From Taibaiella soli (GTDB lineage: Bacteria > Bacteroidota > Bacteroidia > Chitinophagales > Chitinophagaceae), in NCBI RefSeq assembly GCF_003236175.1, contig NZ_QKTW01000009.1, positions 62,001-126,000 of the forward strand: a stretch of 64,000 nucleotides of DNA, read 5' to 3'. The notes under the pieces were generated by a model. It worked only from the letters and a program-made list of their open reading frames with translations, ran no database searches and was not told where the DNA came from. A program made the translations under genes and the position numbers. This document shows positions 52,506 through 61,321 of this stretch, one piece after another; within the stretch, counting starts at the first letter, position 1; every line of letters starts with the position of its first letter.

Positions 52506-52865
52506 ATGAATCAGTATGAAGTACCGGCCTGCATCGAAGATGAATTGCCGGAAATTAAAGACGAACTGAAAACCGTTAGTCCGGTTGTAAACGTGTTTAA
52601 AACACTTCAGTGCCTCACCGGTTATACCCGAAAAATGATTGCTGCTCATGATTTCAAAACAGCAAAAAAATGTTTTTCGCTAGCCGGAAAAATTTATGAA
52701 ACAGGTAATTCGGTAGTAAGAAATGCTGTCGAAAATGTGTTCGTGTATGCATTTCCGTCCATGTTCTGCCGGTGTGAAGAAACAGAACGTAACAGACTTT
52801 ACGCCCTCATGCCGATGTCGTTGTACACGGTGTACATCGCTCAGGTGATCAAATCAGGTATCTAA
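52506..52865 (+). CDS. Small cytosolic protein at the head of the kdp operon (119 aa)
   Basis: This 119-residue protein carries no signal peptide or membrane segment. It is helical with a Glu/Asp-rich start (ACIEDELPEIKDELKTVSPVVNV) and a middle with three cysteines and a VFVYAFPSMFCRCEE stretch. It resembles small Bacteroidota proteins of unknown function often found beside kdp genes. Start ATG 52506 is chosen because it follows the sigma-54-like promoter; the frame is open back to 52473. It is followed by two tiny membrane peptides and kdpA, so a role in potassium homeostasis is inferred only. Confidence 0.65.
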   Translation: MNQYEVPACIEDELPEIKDELKTVSPVVNVFKTLQCLTGYTRKMIAAHDFKTAKKCFSLAGKIYETGNSVVRNAVENVFVYAFPSMFCRCEETERNRLYALMPMSLYTVYIAQVIKSGI

Positions 52866-52875
52866 AATTCCATTT

Positions 52876-52956
52876 ATGGTTATTCTACTTCTTATAGCAG
52901 CCCTGCTTTGTTTTGGGCTGTTTTACAAATCAATCGACTTCTTTGATAAAATCTGA
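52876..52956 (+). CDS. 26-residue membrane peptide upstream of kdpF
   Basis: A single hydrophobic helix MVILLLIAALLCFGLF followed by YKSIDFFDKI. It is exactly as long as the KdpF ORF six bases downstream, but of different sequence. Location between two kdp-operon genes, start 10 bases after the previous stop, and hydrophobicity all support expression as a small membrane subunit. Too short for routine gene calling. Confidence 0.65.
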   Translation: MVILLLIAALLCFGLFYKSIDFFDKI

Positions 52957-52961
52957 ATCTT

Positions 52962-53042
52962 ATGATGATGCTTCTTTTTCTGGTCTGCATACTGGCTTTT
53001 GTCTACCTCATTTATGTATTGCTCAAACCAGAGCGATTTTAG
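52962..53042 (+). CDS. kdpF: KdpF-like small subunit of the potassium pump
   Basis: This 26-residue peptide (MMMLLFLVCILAFVYLIYVLLKPERF) forms one transmembrane helix and ends in the KPE.F typical of KdpF. It stabilises the KdpABC complex in other bacteria. It lies 43 bases upstream of kdpA. Start could be any of the three tandem ATGs (52962, 52965, 52968). Confidence 0.8.
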   Translation: MMMLLFLVCILAFVYLIYVLLKPERF

Positions 53043-53085
53043 ACTGCCACTGTGAAAAAAATAAATTCAAAACGATACAACTAAT

Positions 53086-54804
53086 ATGAATAGCGAATAT
53101 CTGGGCATAATATTTAGTTACATTCTTACCATCTGCATTGCCTTGCTGCTGGCGCGTTACATTGCTAAAGTGTTTTTGGGAGAAAAGGTCTGGACCGATA
53201 AATTGTTTGGTCCGCTCGACCGGTTCCTCTTCCGTTTTATGGGGATAAAAGAAGAGGAGGAGATGACCTGGAAAGAGCATCTCAAAGCATTGCTCACCAT
53301 TAATATGCTTTGGTTGGTCTATGCATTTTTTGTTTTGCTCTTCCAGGATAAATTACCACTCAATCCGGATCACAATCCTGGTCAAACGCCAGACCTCGCG
53401 TTCAATACGGCGATTTCCTTCCTTGTAAATTGTAACCTGCAAGATTATTCCGGAGAAAGCGGTGCTACTTATTTCAGTCAGCTGTTTGTGGTTACATTTT
53501 TACAGTTTGTAAGTGCTGCCACCGGTATTGCCGCGCTGGCAATAGTTTTCAAAGCACTCAAAGAAAAGACAGTTACTAAGCTCGGCAACTTCTGGGTGTA
53601 TTTTACAAAATCGATCACACGCATTTTATTACCAATCTCTATTGTTATTGCAACCGTACTGGCATTCAATGGTACGCCGGCCAGCTTCAAAGGAAAGGAT
53701 ACCATCATTACAATGCAGGGCGATACACAAAATGTATCTCGTGGTCCGGCAGCTGGCATGATAGCAATCAAACACCTTGGAACCAATGGTGGTGGCTGGT
53801 TTGGCGCTAACAGTGCACATCCTTTAGAAAATCCGAACTACATCACGAATGTTACAGAGATCGTAGCGCAGGTAATTCTGCCGGTAGCATTAATCTTCGC
53901 CATGGGCATTTATATACGTCGCAAGAAATTTGCCTACATCGTTTTTGGTGTGATGACTGTGGGGATGTTTATGTTACTCATTCCAACAATTGTCAGCGAA
54001 GTACATGGTAATCCTGCTATCGCACACATGGGCATCAACGGTGCCAATACTGCAATGGAAGGCAAAGAAGTACGACTAGGCATACCTGCCAGTGCTTACT
54101 GGACAACCATGACGACTATCATTTCTACAGGCTCTGTAAACTGTATGCATGAAAGTATGATGCCGATGACAGGTGGTATGCAACTGCTCGGAATGATGAT
54201 CAACTGCTTTTATGGTGGTTGTGGCGTGGGTATTCTCAACTACTATATTTTCATCATCATTGCCGTATTTATTTCCGGATTGATGGTGGGTCGTACACCC
54301 GAATTTATGGGACACAAAGTAGAAGCGAAAGAAATGAAGATCGCGGCGATTATCGCATTGCTGCATCCGTTTCTGATACTTGCCGGCACAGCAATATCAT
54401 CGTACGTAATCGTGAATCATGGTGGTGCTGCATGGACAGTGCAACCTAAAAACTGGTTAAATAACCCCGGTTACCACGGCTTCTCCGAAATGCTTTACCA
54501 GTATACATCCTGCGCTGCCAACAATGGCTCTGGTTTTGAAGGTCTCGCAGACAACAATATGTTCTGGAATGTGACAGCAGGTTTCGTATTGATACTTGCA
54601 CGCTTCCTTCCCATCATCGGTCCGGTCGCAATTGCGGGTATTATGGCGCAGAAAAAGTTCATTCCCGAATCTGCCGGTACATTGAAAACAGATACTGCAA
54701 CTTTCGGTATTATGACGATGGCTGTAATTATGATCATCGCTGCACTGGCCTTCTTTCCGTCGCTGGCACTTGGCCCGCTTGCAGAATATTTTAGTATGAA
54801 ATAG
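53086..54804 (+). CDS. kdpA: Potassium-transporting ATPase subunit A
   Basis: This 572-residue protein is the K+-selective channel-like subunit of the high-affinity KdpFABC pump. It has about ten membrane helices with the SKT-like pore loops of the family: FLVNCNLQDYSGE, GTNGGGWFGANSAHP (pore signature), TGSVNCMHESMMPMTGG and TSCAANNGSGFEG. Length is normal for the family. Operon with kdpB 30 bases downstream. Confidence 0.97.
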   Translation: MNSEYLGIIFSYILTICIALLLARYIAKVFLGEKVWTDKLFGPLDRFLFRFMGIKEEEEMTWKEHLKALLTINMLWLVYAFFVLLFQDKLPLNPDHNPGQTPDLAFNTAISFLVNCNLQDYSGESGATYFSQLFVVTFLQFVSAATGIAALAIVFKALKEKTVTKLGNFWVYFTKSITRILLPISIVIATVLAFNGTPASFKGKDTIITMQGDTQNVSRGPAAGMIAIKHLGTNGGGWFGANSAHPLENPNYITNVTEIVAQVILPVALIFAMGIYIRRKKFAYIVFGVMTVGMFMLLIPTIVSEVHGNPAIAHMGINGANTAMEGKEVRLGIPASAYWTTMTTIISTGSVNCMHESMMPMTGGMQLLGMMINCFYGGCGVGILNYYIFIIIAVFISGLMVGRTPEFMGHKVEAKEMKIAAIIALLHPFLILAGTAISSYVIVNHGGAAWTVQPKNWLNNPGYHGFSEMLYQYTSCAANNGSGFEGLADNNMFWNVTAGFVLILARFLPIIGPVAIAGIMAQKKFIPESAGTLKTDTATFGIMTMAVIMIIAALAFFPSLALGPLAEYFSMK

Positions 54805-54834
54805 TCCTTAACTGGAGCTGATAAAAAGATAAAA

Positions 54835-56952
54835 ATGAAATCGTCTGGCAATAAATTATTTGAAAAAGAACTGGTGATGACCAGTCTGAAAGCTTCGTTT
54901 GTGAAGCTGAATCCCAAAGTGATGTTCCGCAATCCGGTGATGTTTACCGTAGAAGTGGGCACATTGATTATGCTCATCGTCACTGCATATACTTTCATCA
55001 CAAAAGATCACACACAAGGTAGTTTTGGTTATAACCTCACTGTTTTCATCGTGTTGCTGCTCACATTGCTGTTTGCCAATTTTGCCGAAGCCATTGCCGA
55101 AGCAAGGGGTAAAGCACAAGCGGATAGCCTGCGTAAAACAAGAGAAGATACCCCTGCGAAAAAGATTATCCTCATGGGTGAAATTTTCCTTAATGAAATA
55201 CACACAGTAAGTTCGGTGGAGTTGAAAAAAGGAGATTATTTTTTGTGTGAGGCGGGTGATGTTATTCCAATGGATGGAGAGATTGTAGAAGGATTGGCTA
55301 CTATTGATGAAAGCGCTATCACAGGGGAATCTGCTCCCGTAATTCGCGAAGCAGGTGGCGATAAATCTTCCGTAACAGGCGGCACGAAAGTGCTTTCAGA
55401 TCGTATTAAAGTACGTGTGACCACAGAGCCAGGAGAGAGTTTCCTTGATAAAATGATTGCACTCGTAGAAGGCGCCAACAGGCAAAAAACACCTAATGAA
55501 ATTGCACTCACCATATTGCTGGCAAGCTTTACACTTGTGTTCATTATTGTGTGCGTTACCTTAAAACCGTTTGCAGATTATGCGCAGACACCTATCACCA
55601 TTGCGGCATTCGTCTCCTTGTTCGTTTGTCTGATTCCTACTACAATTGGCGGTTTACTTTCTGCCATCGGTATCGCAGGTATGGATCGTGCGTTGCGTGC
55701 CAATGTTATTGCGAAAAGTGGTAAAGCTGTTGAAACGGCCGGAGATATAGATGTATTGTTGCTCGACAAAACGGGTACTATCACGATCGGTAACCGTAAA
55801 GCATCTCATTTCTGGCCTGCCGACGGCGTCAACGAGAAAGCATTTATGGAAGCCTGTATGCTGGCTTCGCTTTCAGATGAAACACCGGAAGGTAAATCCA
55901 TTATTGAACTGGCAAACACGCGCAGTATGAATACGCCGGTTTTGAAGAAAGAGGAAGTGTTGAAGTTTATCAAGTTTACTGCTGAGACACGGACTTCCGG
56001 TATTGATCTGGATCGCGCACTGCATCTGCAAAAAACAGGCAGTCATAATGGAAATGTGGCTACGCTCGATGATCCTTGTATCCGTATTCGTAAAGGTGCA
56101 TTTGATGCGATCCGTAATATCGTAACGAAAGCGGGTAATCAATTTCCGCCGGCAACTGCGGAGAAAGTAAAAGAGATATCTGGTAACGGTGGCACGCCGC
56201 TTGTAGTGTCGCAGAATGAAAATGTAATGGGTGTGATTGAATTGCAGGATATCATCAAACCCGGTATTCAGGAGCGTTTTGAACGCTTACGCAAAATGGG
56301 TGTGAAGACGGTAATGGTAACCGGCGACAATCCGCTTACTGCAAAATTCATTGCTGAAAAAGCAGGTGTGGATGATTATATCGCAGAGGCGAAACCGGAG
56401 GATAAAATGAACTACATCAAACGGGAACAAACGGAAGGCCGTCTTGTTGCTATGATGGGTGATGGTACGAATGACGCGCCGGCACTGGCTCAGGCAGATG
56501 TGGGTGTGGCTATGAACAGTGGTACTTCGGCCGCGAAAGAAGCAGGTAACATGGTTGATCTCGATAATGATCCGACTAAATTGATTGAGATCGTAGAGAT
56601 TGGTAAGCAATTGCTGATGACACGCGGCACGTTGACCACTTTTAGTATTGCCAATGATGTTGCCAAATATTTTGCGATTGTTCCCGCATTGTTTATTGCT
56701 ACTATTCCCGCGTTGAAAGCAATGAATGTGATGAATCTGACAAGCCCTGAATCGGCAATTCTTTCTGCTGTTATTTTCAATGCCATCATTATTCCGCTGC
56801 TGATTCCATTAGCGTTGCGTGGTGTTGCCTACAAAGCGATTGGTGCAAGTGCGTTGTTACGTCGCAATCTGCTGATCTATGGTATTGGTGGTGTCATCGT
56901 TCCATTTATCGGTATCAAATTAATCGACATGCTCATTTCCCTGTTCCTGTAA
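54835..56952 (+). CDS. kdpB: Potassium-transporting ATPase subunit B (P-type ATPase)
   Basis: This 705-residue P-type ATPase is the energising subunit. It shows TGES at 163-166 in the actuator domain, phosphorylation site DKTGT with Asp311, nucleotide-binding KGAFDAIR, and the hinge [24 protein letters not shown]. Membrane helices number seven, as expected for the KdpB class. It forms the pump with KdpA, KdpC and KdpF in the inner membrane. Confidence 0.98.
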   Translation: MKSSGNKLFEKELVMTSLKASFVKLNPKVMFRNPVMFTVEVGTLIMLIVTAYTFITKDHTQGSFGYNLTVFIVLLLTLLFANFAEAIAEARGKAQADSLRKTREDTPAKKIILMGEIFLNEIHTVSSVELKKGDYFLCEAGDVIPMDGEIVEGLATIDESAITGESAPVIREAGGDKSSVTGGTKVLSDRIKVRVTTEPGESFLDKMIALVEGANRQKTPNEIALTILLASFTLVFIIVCVTLKPFADYAQTPITIAAFVSLFVCLIPTTIGGLLSAIGIAGMDRALRANVIAKSGKAVETAGDIDVLLLDKTGTITIGNRKASHFWPADGVNEKAFMEACMLASLSDETPEGKSIIELANTRSMNTPVLKKEEVLKFIKFTAETRTSGIDLDRALHLQKTGSHNGNVATLDDPCIRIRKGAFDAIRNIVTKAGNQFPPATAEKVKEISGNGGTPLVVSQNENVMGVIELQDIIKPGIQERFERLRKMGVKTVMVTGDNPLTAKFIAEKAGVDDYIAEAKPEDKMNYIKREQTEGRLVAMMGDGTNDAPALAQADVGVAMNSGTSAAKEAGNMVDLDNDPTKLIEIVEIGKQLLMTRGTLTTFSIANDVAKYFAIVPALFIATIPALKAMNVMNLTSPESAILSAVIFNAIIIPLLIPLALRGVAYKAIGASALLRRNLLIYGIGGVIVPFIGIKLIDMLISLFL

Positions 56953-56972
56953 AAACGAAAAAGAAAAGCTAT

Positions 56973-57527
56973 ATGAAAAAGTATTTGTTGCCATCGATTA
57001 AACTCACTGTTGCTTTGCTGGTTTTGCTGGCTGTGATTTATCCGTTGTTAATTGCAGGTATCGCTAAGATGGCGCCGGGTGCTGGCGATGGCGTTAAAGT
57101 ATATAGAGATGGAAAGGTAGTGGGCTATGAGAATATTGCACAGGCTTTCAGTGATGATACCTATTTCCAGCCACGTCCGTCTGCTGTTGGTTATAATGCC
57201 GCAGGTTCCGGAGGTAGTAATAAAGGTCCGACCAATCCTGAATTTCTGAAAACCGTACAGGATCGTATTGATACGTTTATGGTGCATAACCCGGGTGTAA
57301 ATAAAGCAGATATTCCAACGGAACTGGTAACCGCATCCGGTAGTGGTCTTGATCCCGATCTTTCCCCGGAAGGCGCCCGGATACAAGTGAAACGCATCGC
57401 AACATTACGTCGTGTCCCAGAACAGAAATTGTATGATCTGGTAGCGGCACATACGCAGAAATCACTGCTCGGTCCTTCGAAAGTGAATGTGTTGAAATTG
57501 AATGTTGCACTTGATGAATTGAAATGA
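56973..57527 (+). CDS. kdpC: Potassium-transporting ATPase subunit C
   Basis: This 184-residue protein has one N-terminal membrane helix (about 10-30) and a periplasmic domain with the family segments YFQPRPSAVGYNAAGSGGSN and SGSGLDPDLSPEGA. The C-terminus (LLGPSKVNVLKLNVALDEL) is typical. The stop codon is overlapped by the start of an AAACATCAGATG motif (57527-57538). Confidence 0.96.
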   Translation: MKKYLLPSIKLTVALLVLLAVIYPLLIAGIAKMAPGAGDGVKVYRDGKVVGYENIAQAFSDDTYFQPRPSAVGYNAAGSGGSNKGPTNPEFLKTVQDRIDTFMVHNPGVNKADIPTELVTASGSGLDPDLSPEGARIQVKRIATLRRVPEQKLYDLVAAHTQKSLLGPSKVNVLKLNVALDELK

Positions 57528-57538
57528 AACATCAGATG
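57527..57538 (+). repeat. AAACATCAGATG motif after kdpC
   Basis: Exact copy of the recurring 12-mer; its first A is the last base of the kdpC stop codon. Confidence 0.55.
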
Positions 57539-57560
57539 ATTTTAAAAACGAAAGGACTAT

Positions 57561-58667
57561 ATGAAGAAATATTTACTGGCAGGATGTATGCTGTTGGCGA
57601 TCGAAAATGCATCCGCGCAATTCATTCGTTATGCATCGGGACCGGACTCTGCTAATAATGTACAGGTATCATTGGAAGGTTATGTAGACGCTTATTTTGG
57701 CTATGATTTTAATCAGCCGCAGGATGGGAACAGACCCTATTTTGTATCGGCAAACAGACACAGCGAGGTGAATGTGAACCTCGCTTACCTGAGCCTGAAA
57801 CTTTCCTCAGACAGGGTACGTGCTACCTTCACCCCTGGCTTCGGAACTTACATGAATGCCAATTACACTGCCGAGCGCACAACGCTTCGCAACATTGTAG
57901 AAGCAAACGTTGGCGTAAAGCTATTCAAACACAAAAACATCTGGCTGGATGCGGGTATTATTAATTCTTTTTACACCAATGAGTCCGCAATCTCTTTTGA
58001 TCAGTTGATGTATTCCCGGTCGCTCGGCGCGGAATACGTACCGTACTACCTTGCTGGCGCGAAGCTGAGCTTACCGTTGACGGACGAAGTCAATCTTTAT
58101 TTATACCTGCTTAACGGCTGGCAGGAGATCGAAGACATCAACAGCCCGCTTTCTTTTGGCAGCCAGGTTGAGTATAAGCCCAACGATAAGCTACTGGTCA
58201 ATTGGAATACTTATGTGGGCGATGAACGCTCCAATACACATCCTACTTTCAGCACGCGTTATTTCTCGGACGTGTACGCCATCTATAATCCTTCGTCCAA
58301 ATGGTCATTCAGCTCTAGTGTTTACGGAGGTATCCAAACTGAAAAAACAGAAGTAGAAACAACGAATCCGAAATGGTGGCAGGCAAATCTGATTGGACGG
58401 TATTCGTTTGCAAAAAATCAATCGCTCGCTGCGCGTGGTGAATATTTTAGCGATCCGCATGCCGTTATGGTGGTGCCGGTAACCAATGCCGCCAGTTTTT
58501 CTTGTTCCAGTGCCAGCCTATGTTATACAATTGGGGTAACATCCAGGGTGTTGGTCAGACTTGATGCCAGATATTTCTGGTCTGCAGGTAACGTTTTCTT
58601 CAATCCTTCGAGCATCCCAATTAATAATGATTTTGCATTGCTGGCAGGAATTACTGCTAAATTTTAA
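57561..58667 (+). CDS. Outer-membrane beta-barrel porin in the kdp operon (BBP2/OmpL-like), 368 aa
   Basis: The signal peptide ends ENASAQ. The rest is rich in Tyr/Asn/Gly with alternating strands (VSLEGYVDAYFGYDFN, VNVNLAYLSLKLSSDRVRATFTPGFGTYMN). It ends in a hydrophobic strand with terminal Phe (LLAGITAKF), the outer-membrane insertion signal. It resembles the beta-barrel porin-2/OmpL group. Lying between kdpC and the sensor genes, it may let K+ through the outer membrane when external potassium is low. Confidence 0.8.
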   Translation: MKKYLLAGCMLLAIENASAQFIRYASGPDSANNVQVSLEGYVDAYFGYDFNQPQDGNRPYFVSANRHSEVNVNLAYLSLKLSSDRVRATFTPGFGTYMNANYTAERTTLRNIVEANVGVKLFKHKNIWLDAGIINSFYTNESAISFDQLMYSRSLGAEYVPYYLAGAKLSLPLTDEVNLYLYLLNGWQEIEDINSPLSFGSQVEYKPNDKLLVNWNTYVGDERSNTHPTFSTRYFSDVYAIYNPSSKWSFSSSVYGGIQTEKTEVETTNPKWWQANLIGRYSFAKNQSLAARGEYFSDPHAVMVVPVTNAASFSCSSASLCYTIGVTSRVLVRLDARYFWSAGNVFFNPSSIPINNDFALLAGITAKF

Positions 58668-58695
58668 ACAGTTTTAAACGAACAACAAACCATAG

Positions 58696-60063
58696 ATGAA
58701 ACATTCACGATTACTCTTAACTTTTATTGCAGGGTTCATGGCTATCCAAAACACATTCGCCGAAGCAACCGATACTGTCGTGAAGGAGAAAATTCCTTTT
58801 GAGGGAATGGATTTTACCTGGCAGAACGGATCTGATCGCAGAACCAATCCGATACTGCAAACCAAATACTTTACCGGGAGCGTTATTGTTGATGCAAACT
58901 ATACGCATTCGTTCAATAATCCCAATGATAATACCGTTGTGGGTTCTACAGCTTTGGCGCGCAACAATGAAATGGAAGTTTCCTGTGCATCGCTTGGTGG
59001 TGATTTTTATTACGAAGGTGCACGTGGCCGTATCATGACACAGTTTGGTACGCGATCTACAGTGGTGCCACGCAACGATTACAGCGTTTATCGGGGACAG
59101 TATGATCTGGCAAATGCATACCGTTATATCAGCGAAGCATACGGCGGGTATCACTTCAATGTATGGTACGGCATTAACGTAGACGCTGGTATGTTTATGT
59201 CTTATGTTGGTTTGAATTCTTACTATCAGGTAGAAAACTGGGAGTATCAGGCGTCTTATACTTCTGATAACACGCCATGGTTTTTTAATGGTTTGCGCGT
59301 ACAAATGTTCCCGGCACAAAAGCTGAAAGTGGAATTGTGGTTGATTAATGGCTGGCAGAGCTATGGTAAGTTCAATAGTATGCCTGGAGCAGGTTTCAAT
59401 GTAACCTGGTGTCCGAATGAAGCAGTTAAATTGCTGACGAATGATTATTACGGCAGTGACGCAGCGGGTATTCCGGATCGCAAACGTTTCCATTCAGACA
59501 ACAGTTTTCTGTACCGTTATTACAATAATCCCACATCGAAAGGAATTACAAAAATGGCCTTTTCACTTACCGGAGATATCGGTTTTGAGAATGGTGGTGG
59601 CGTGACTGCATTTGGTGGTTCTGGCGGACCAGCGCAAAATTTTGTGAGCGGTATGTTTTACAACCGTATCTGGTTTGCGAAAAGCAAGCTGGCATGGACT
59701 ATCGGTGGTGGCGTAATGACTAATCCTGGCCGTTATCTGGTATTGCTGCCAACTGGTGATGCAAGCCCGCTGCCCAACCCGAACGATCCTACTCAGACAA
59801 TTGGTACGCATCCATTCACTGCTAATCCCGGCGATAAATTTACTGGATGGGACGCGTCAACTAATATAGACTGGATGCCCAATCAGAGTATTACATTCCG
59901 GGCCGAATATGTACACAGAGAAGCCAATGTGCCTTATTTCGCCGGCGCAGGTGGCGTGACTTCTCCAACGGGCTACACAACAACGCCGTTGCCTGCAGAC
60001 TGGAAACCCGATCTGGTGAAGTCAGAGAGTAGATTGATTTTTGCAGTGCTGTTCCGTTTATAG
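58696..60063 (+). CDS. Second outer-membrane barrel in the kdp operon, 455 aa
   Basis: The signal peptide ends QNTFAEA. The mature barrel has aromatic, Asn/Gly-rich alternating strands (DANYTHSFNNPNDNT, EVSCASLGGDFYYEGARGRIM, QSITFRAEYVHREANVPYF) and ends with the strand ESRLIFAVLFRL, a reasonable insertion signal. Same superfamily as the preceding 368-residue porin but not closely similar. The 28-base gap implies one operon. Ion specificity is not readable from sequence. Confidence 0.78.
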   Translation: MKHSRLLLTFIAGFMAIQNTFAEATDTVVKEKIPFEGMDFTWQNGSDRRTNPILQTKYFTGSVIVDANYTHSFNNPNDNTVVGSTALARNNEMEVSCASLGGDFYYEGARGRIMTQFGTRSTVVPRNDYSVYRGQYDLANAYRYISEAYGGYHFNVWYGINVDAGMFMSYVGLNSYYQVENWEYQASYTSDNTPWFFNGLRVQMFPAQKLKVELWLINGWQSYGKFNSMPGAGFNVTWCPNEAVKLLTNDYYGSDAAGIPDRKRFHSDNSFLYRYYNNPTSKGITKMAFSLTGDIGFENGGGVTAFGGSGGPAQNFVSGMFYNRIWFAKSKLAWTIGGGVMTNPGRYLVLLPTGDASPLPNPNDPTQTIGTHPFTANPGDKFTGWDASTNIDWMPNQSITFRAEYVHREANVPYFAGAGGVTSPTGYTTTPLPADWKPDLVKSESRLIFAVLFRL

Positions 60064-60192
60064 GTACAGTGTTGTTGATATAAACAGGTGAAGTGGCAGC
60101 ATTAACGTTGCCCGTCGCCATTTTAGCTTATCTTTTAGTTAGAAAAGAAAGCTCGCTGAAAATGAATTTTTGACATCATCATCTGAAAAGGT

Positions 60193-61320
60193 ATGATAGA
60201 AGAACAGGAACAAAATGCCGAACATTTCCTGGAGATGATCCGGAAATCACGTCGCGGGAAATTCAAGATTTACATCGGCATGAGCGCTGGTGTGGGAAAG
60301 TCGTATAGAATGCTGCAGGAAGCACATTCATTGTTGCACAACAATGTGGATGTGGTTGTTGGTTATATTGAAACACATGGGCGTAAAGAAACGCTGGCGC
60401 TCGTTGAAGGCTTGCCGGTAATTCCGCGCCGGAGTGTTTTCTATAAAGGCAAGGAGCTTGATGAGATGGATACACAAGCCATCATTAACCAGCATCCGGA
60501 AGTGGTGTTGGTAGACGAGCTGGCGCATACAAATGTGCCGGGAAGTAGAAATGAAAAGCGCTGGCAGGATGTGCTGGACATACTGGAGGCAGGTATCAAT
60601 GTAATCAGTGCCGTCAACATTCAGCATATTGAAAGTCTCAACGATACTATCAAGAATGTCACCGGTGTAGAAGTTGCAGAACGTATTCCGGATGCTATTT
60701 TGAAGGAAGCAGATGAAGTAGTGAACATTGATCTTACTGCCGATGAACTAATAGAAAGGCTGAAGTCTGGAAAAATTTATGCGGCAGACAAGGTTGAAAC
60801 TGCTTTGAGAAACTTTTTCAAACCCGAAAGTATTCTGCAATTGCGTGAACTGGCGTTGAAAGAAGTGGCCGGACAAATTGAGCGCAAGGTGGAAACTGTA
60901 GTGCCGCGTAATGTGGGCTATCGACACGAAAAAATATTAGCCTGTGTGAGTACCAACGAAAAAACGGCAAAGATTGTAATTCGGAAAGCTGCACGACTGG
61001 CTAGTTACTACAATGCGCAGTGGTTTGTGCTCTATATAGAAACGCCTGGAGAAAGTCCGGATAAGATTCCACTGGATAAGCAACGTTATTTGATTAATAA
61101 TTTAAAATTAGCCACAGAACTGGGTGCGACAGTGATTAAAAATACCAGCGACCGTATATCTAAAGGGATTTTGGAAGAAGTGGAGAAGAGGGCTATCACA
61201 ACAGTTTGCATTGGTAAGCCGCATTTAAGTCTGTTACAAGTAATTTTGTCTACCAGCGTGTTTAATGATCTGTTGAAAAAGTTGTCACAATTTAATGTAG
61301 ACTTGATTATTCTTTCCTGA
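60193..61320 (+). CDS. kdpD: KdpD sensor module without kinase (KdpD-N plus USP domain), 375 aa
   Basis: The N-terminal KdpD domain carries the Walker A-like GVGKSYRM at 33-40 and the family block VVLVDELAHTNVPGSRNEKRW. A universal-stress-protein-like domain (about 250-375, EKILACVSTNEKTAKIVIRKAARL) follows. In E. coli KdpD these cytosolic modules are fused to four membrane helices and a histidine kinase; here the protein ends after the USP domain. The next gene, one base away, encodes a membrane histidine kinase. The two probably work together as a split KdpD, a common Bacteroidota arrangement. Confidence 0.92.
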   Translation: MIEEQEQNAEHFLEMIRKSRRGKFKIYIGMSAGVGKSYRMLQEAHSLLHNNVDVVVGYIETHGRKETLALVEGLPVIPRRSVFYKGKELDEMDTQAIINQHPEVVLVDELAHTNVPGSRNEKRWQDVLDILEAGINVISAVNIQHIESLNDTIKNVTGVEVAERIPDAILKEADEVVNIDLTADELIERLKSGKIYAADKVETALRNFFKPESILQLRELALKEVAGQIERKVETVVPRNVGYRHEKILACVSTNEKTAKIVIRKAARLASYYNAQWFVLYIETPGESPDKIPLDKQRYLINNLKLATELGATVIKNTSDRISKGILEEVEKRAITTVCIGKPHLSLLQVILSTSVFNDLLKKLSQFNVDLIILS

Positions 61321-61321
61321 T

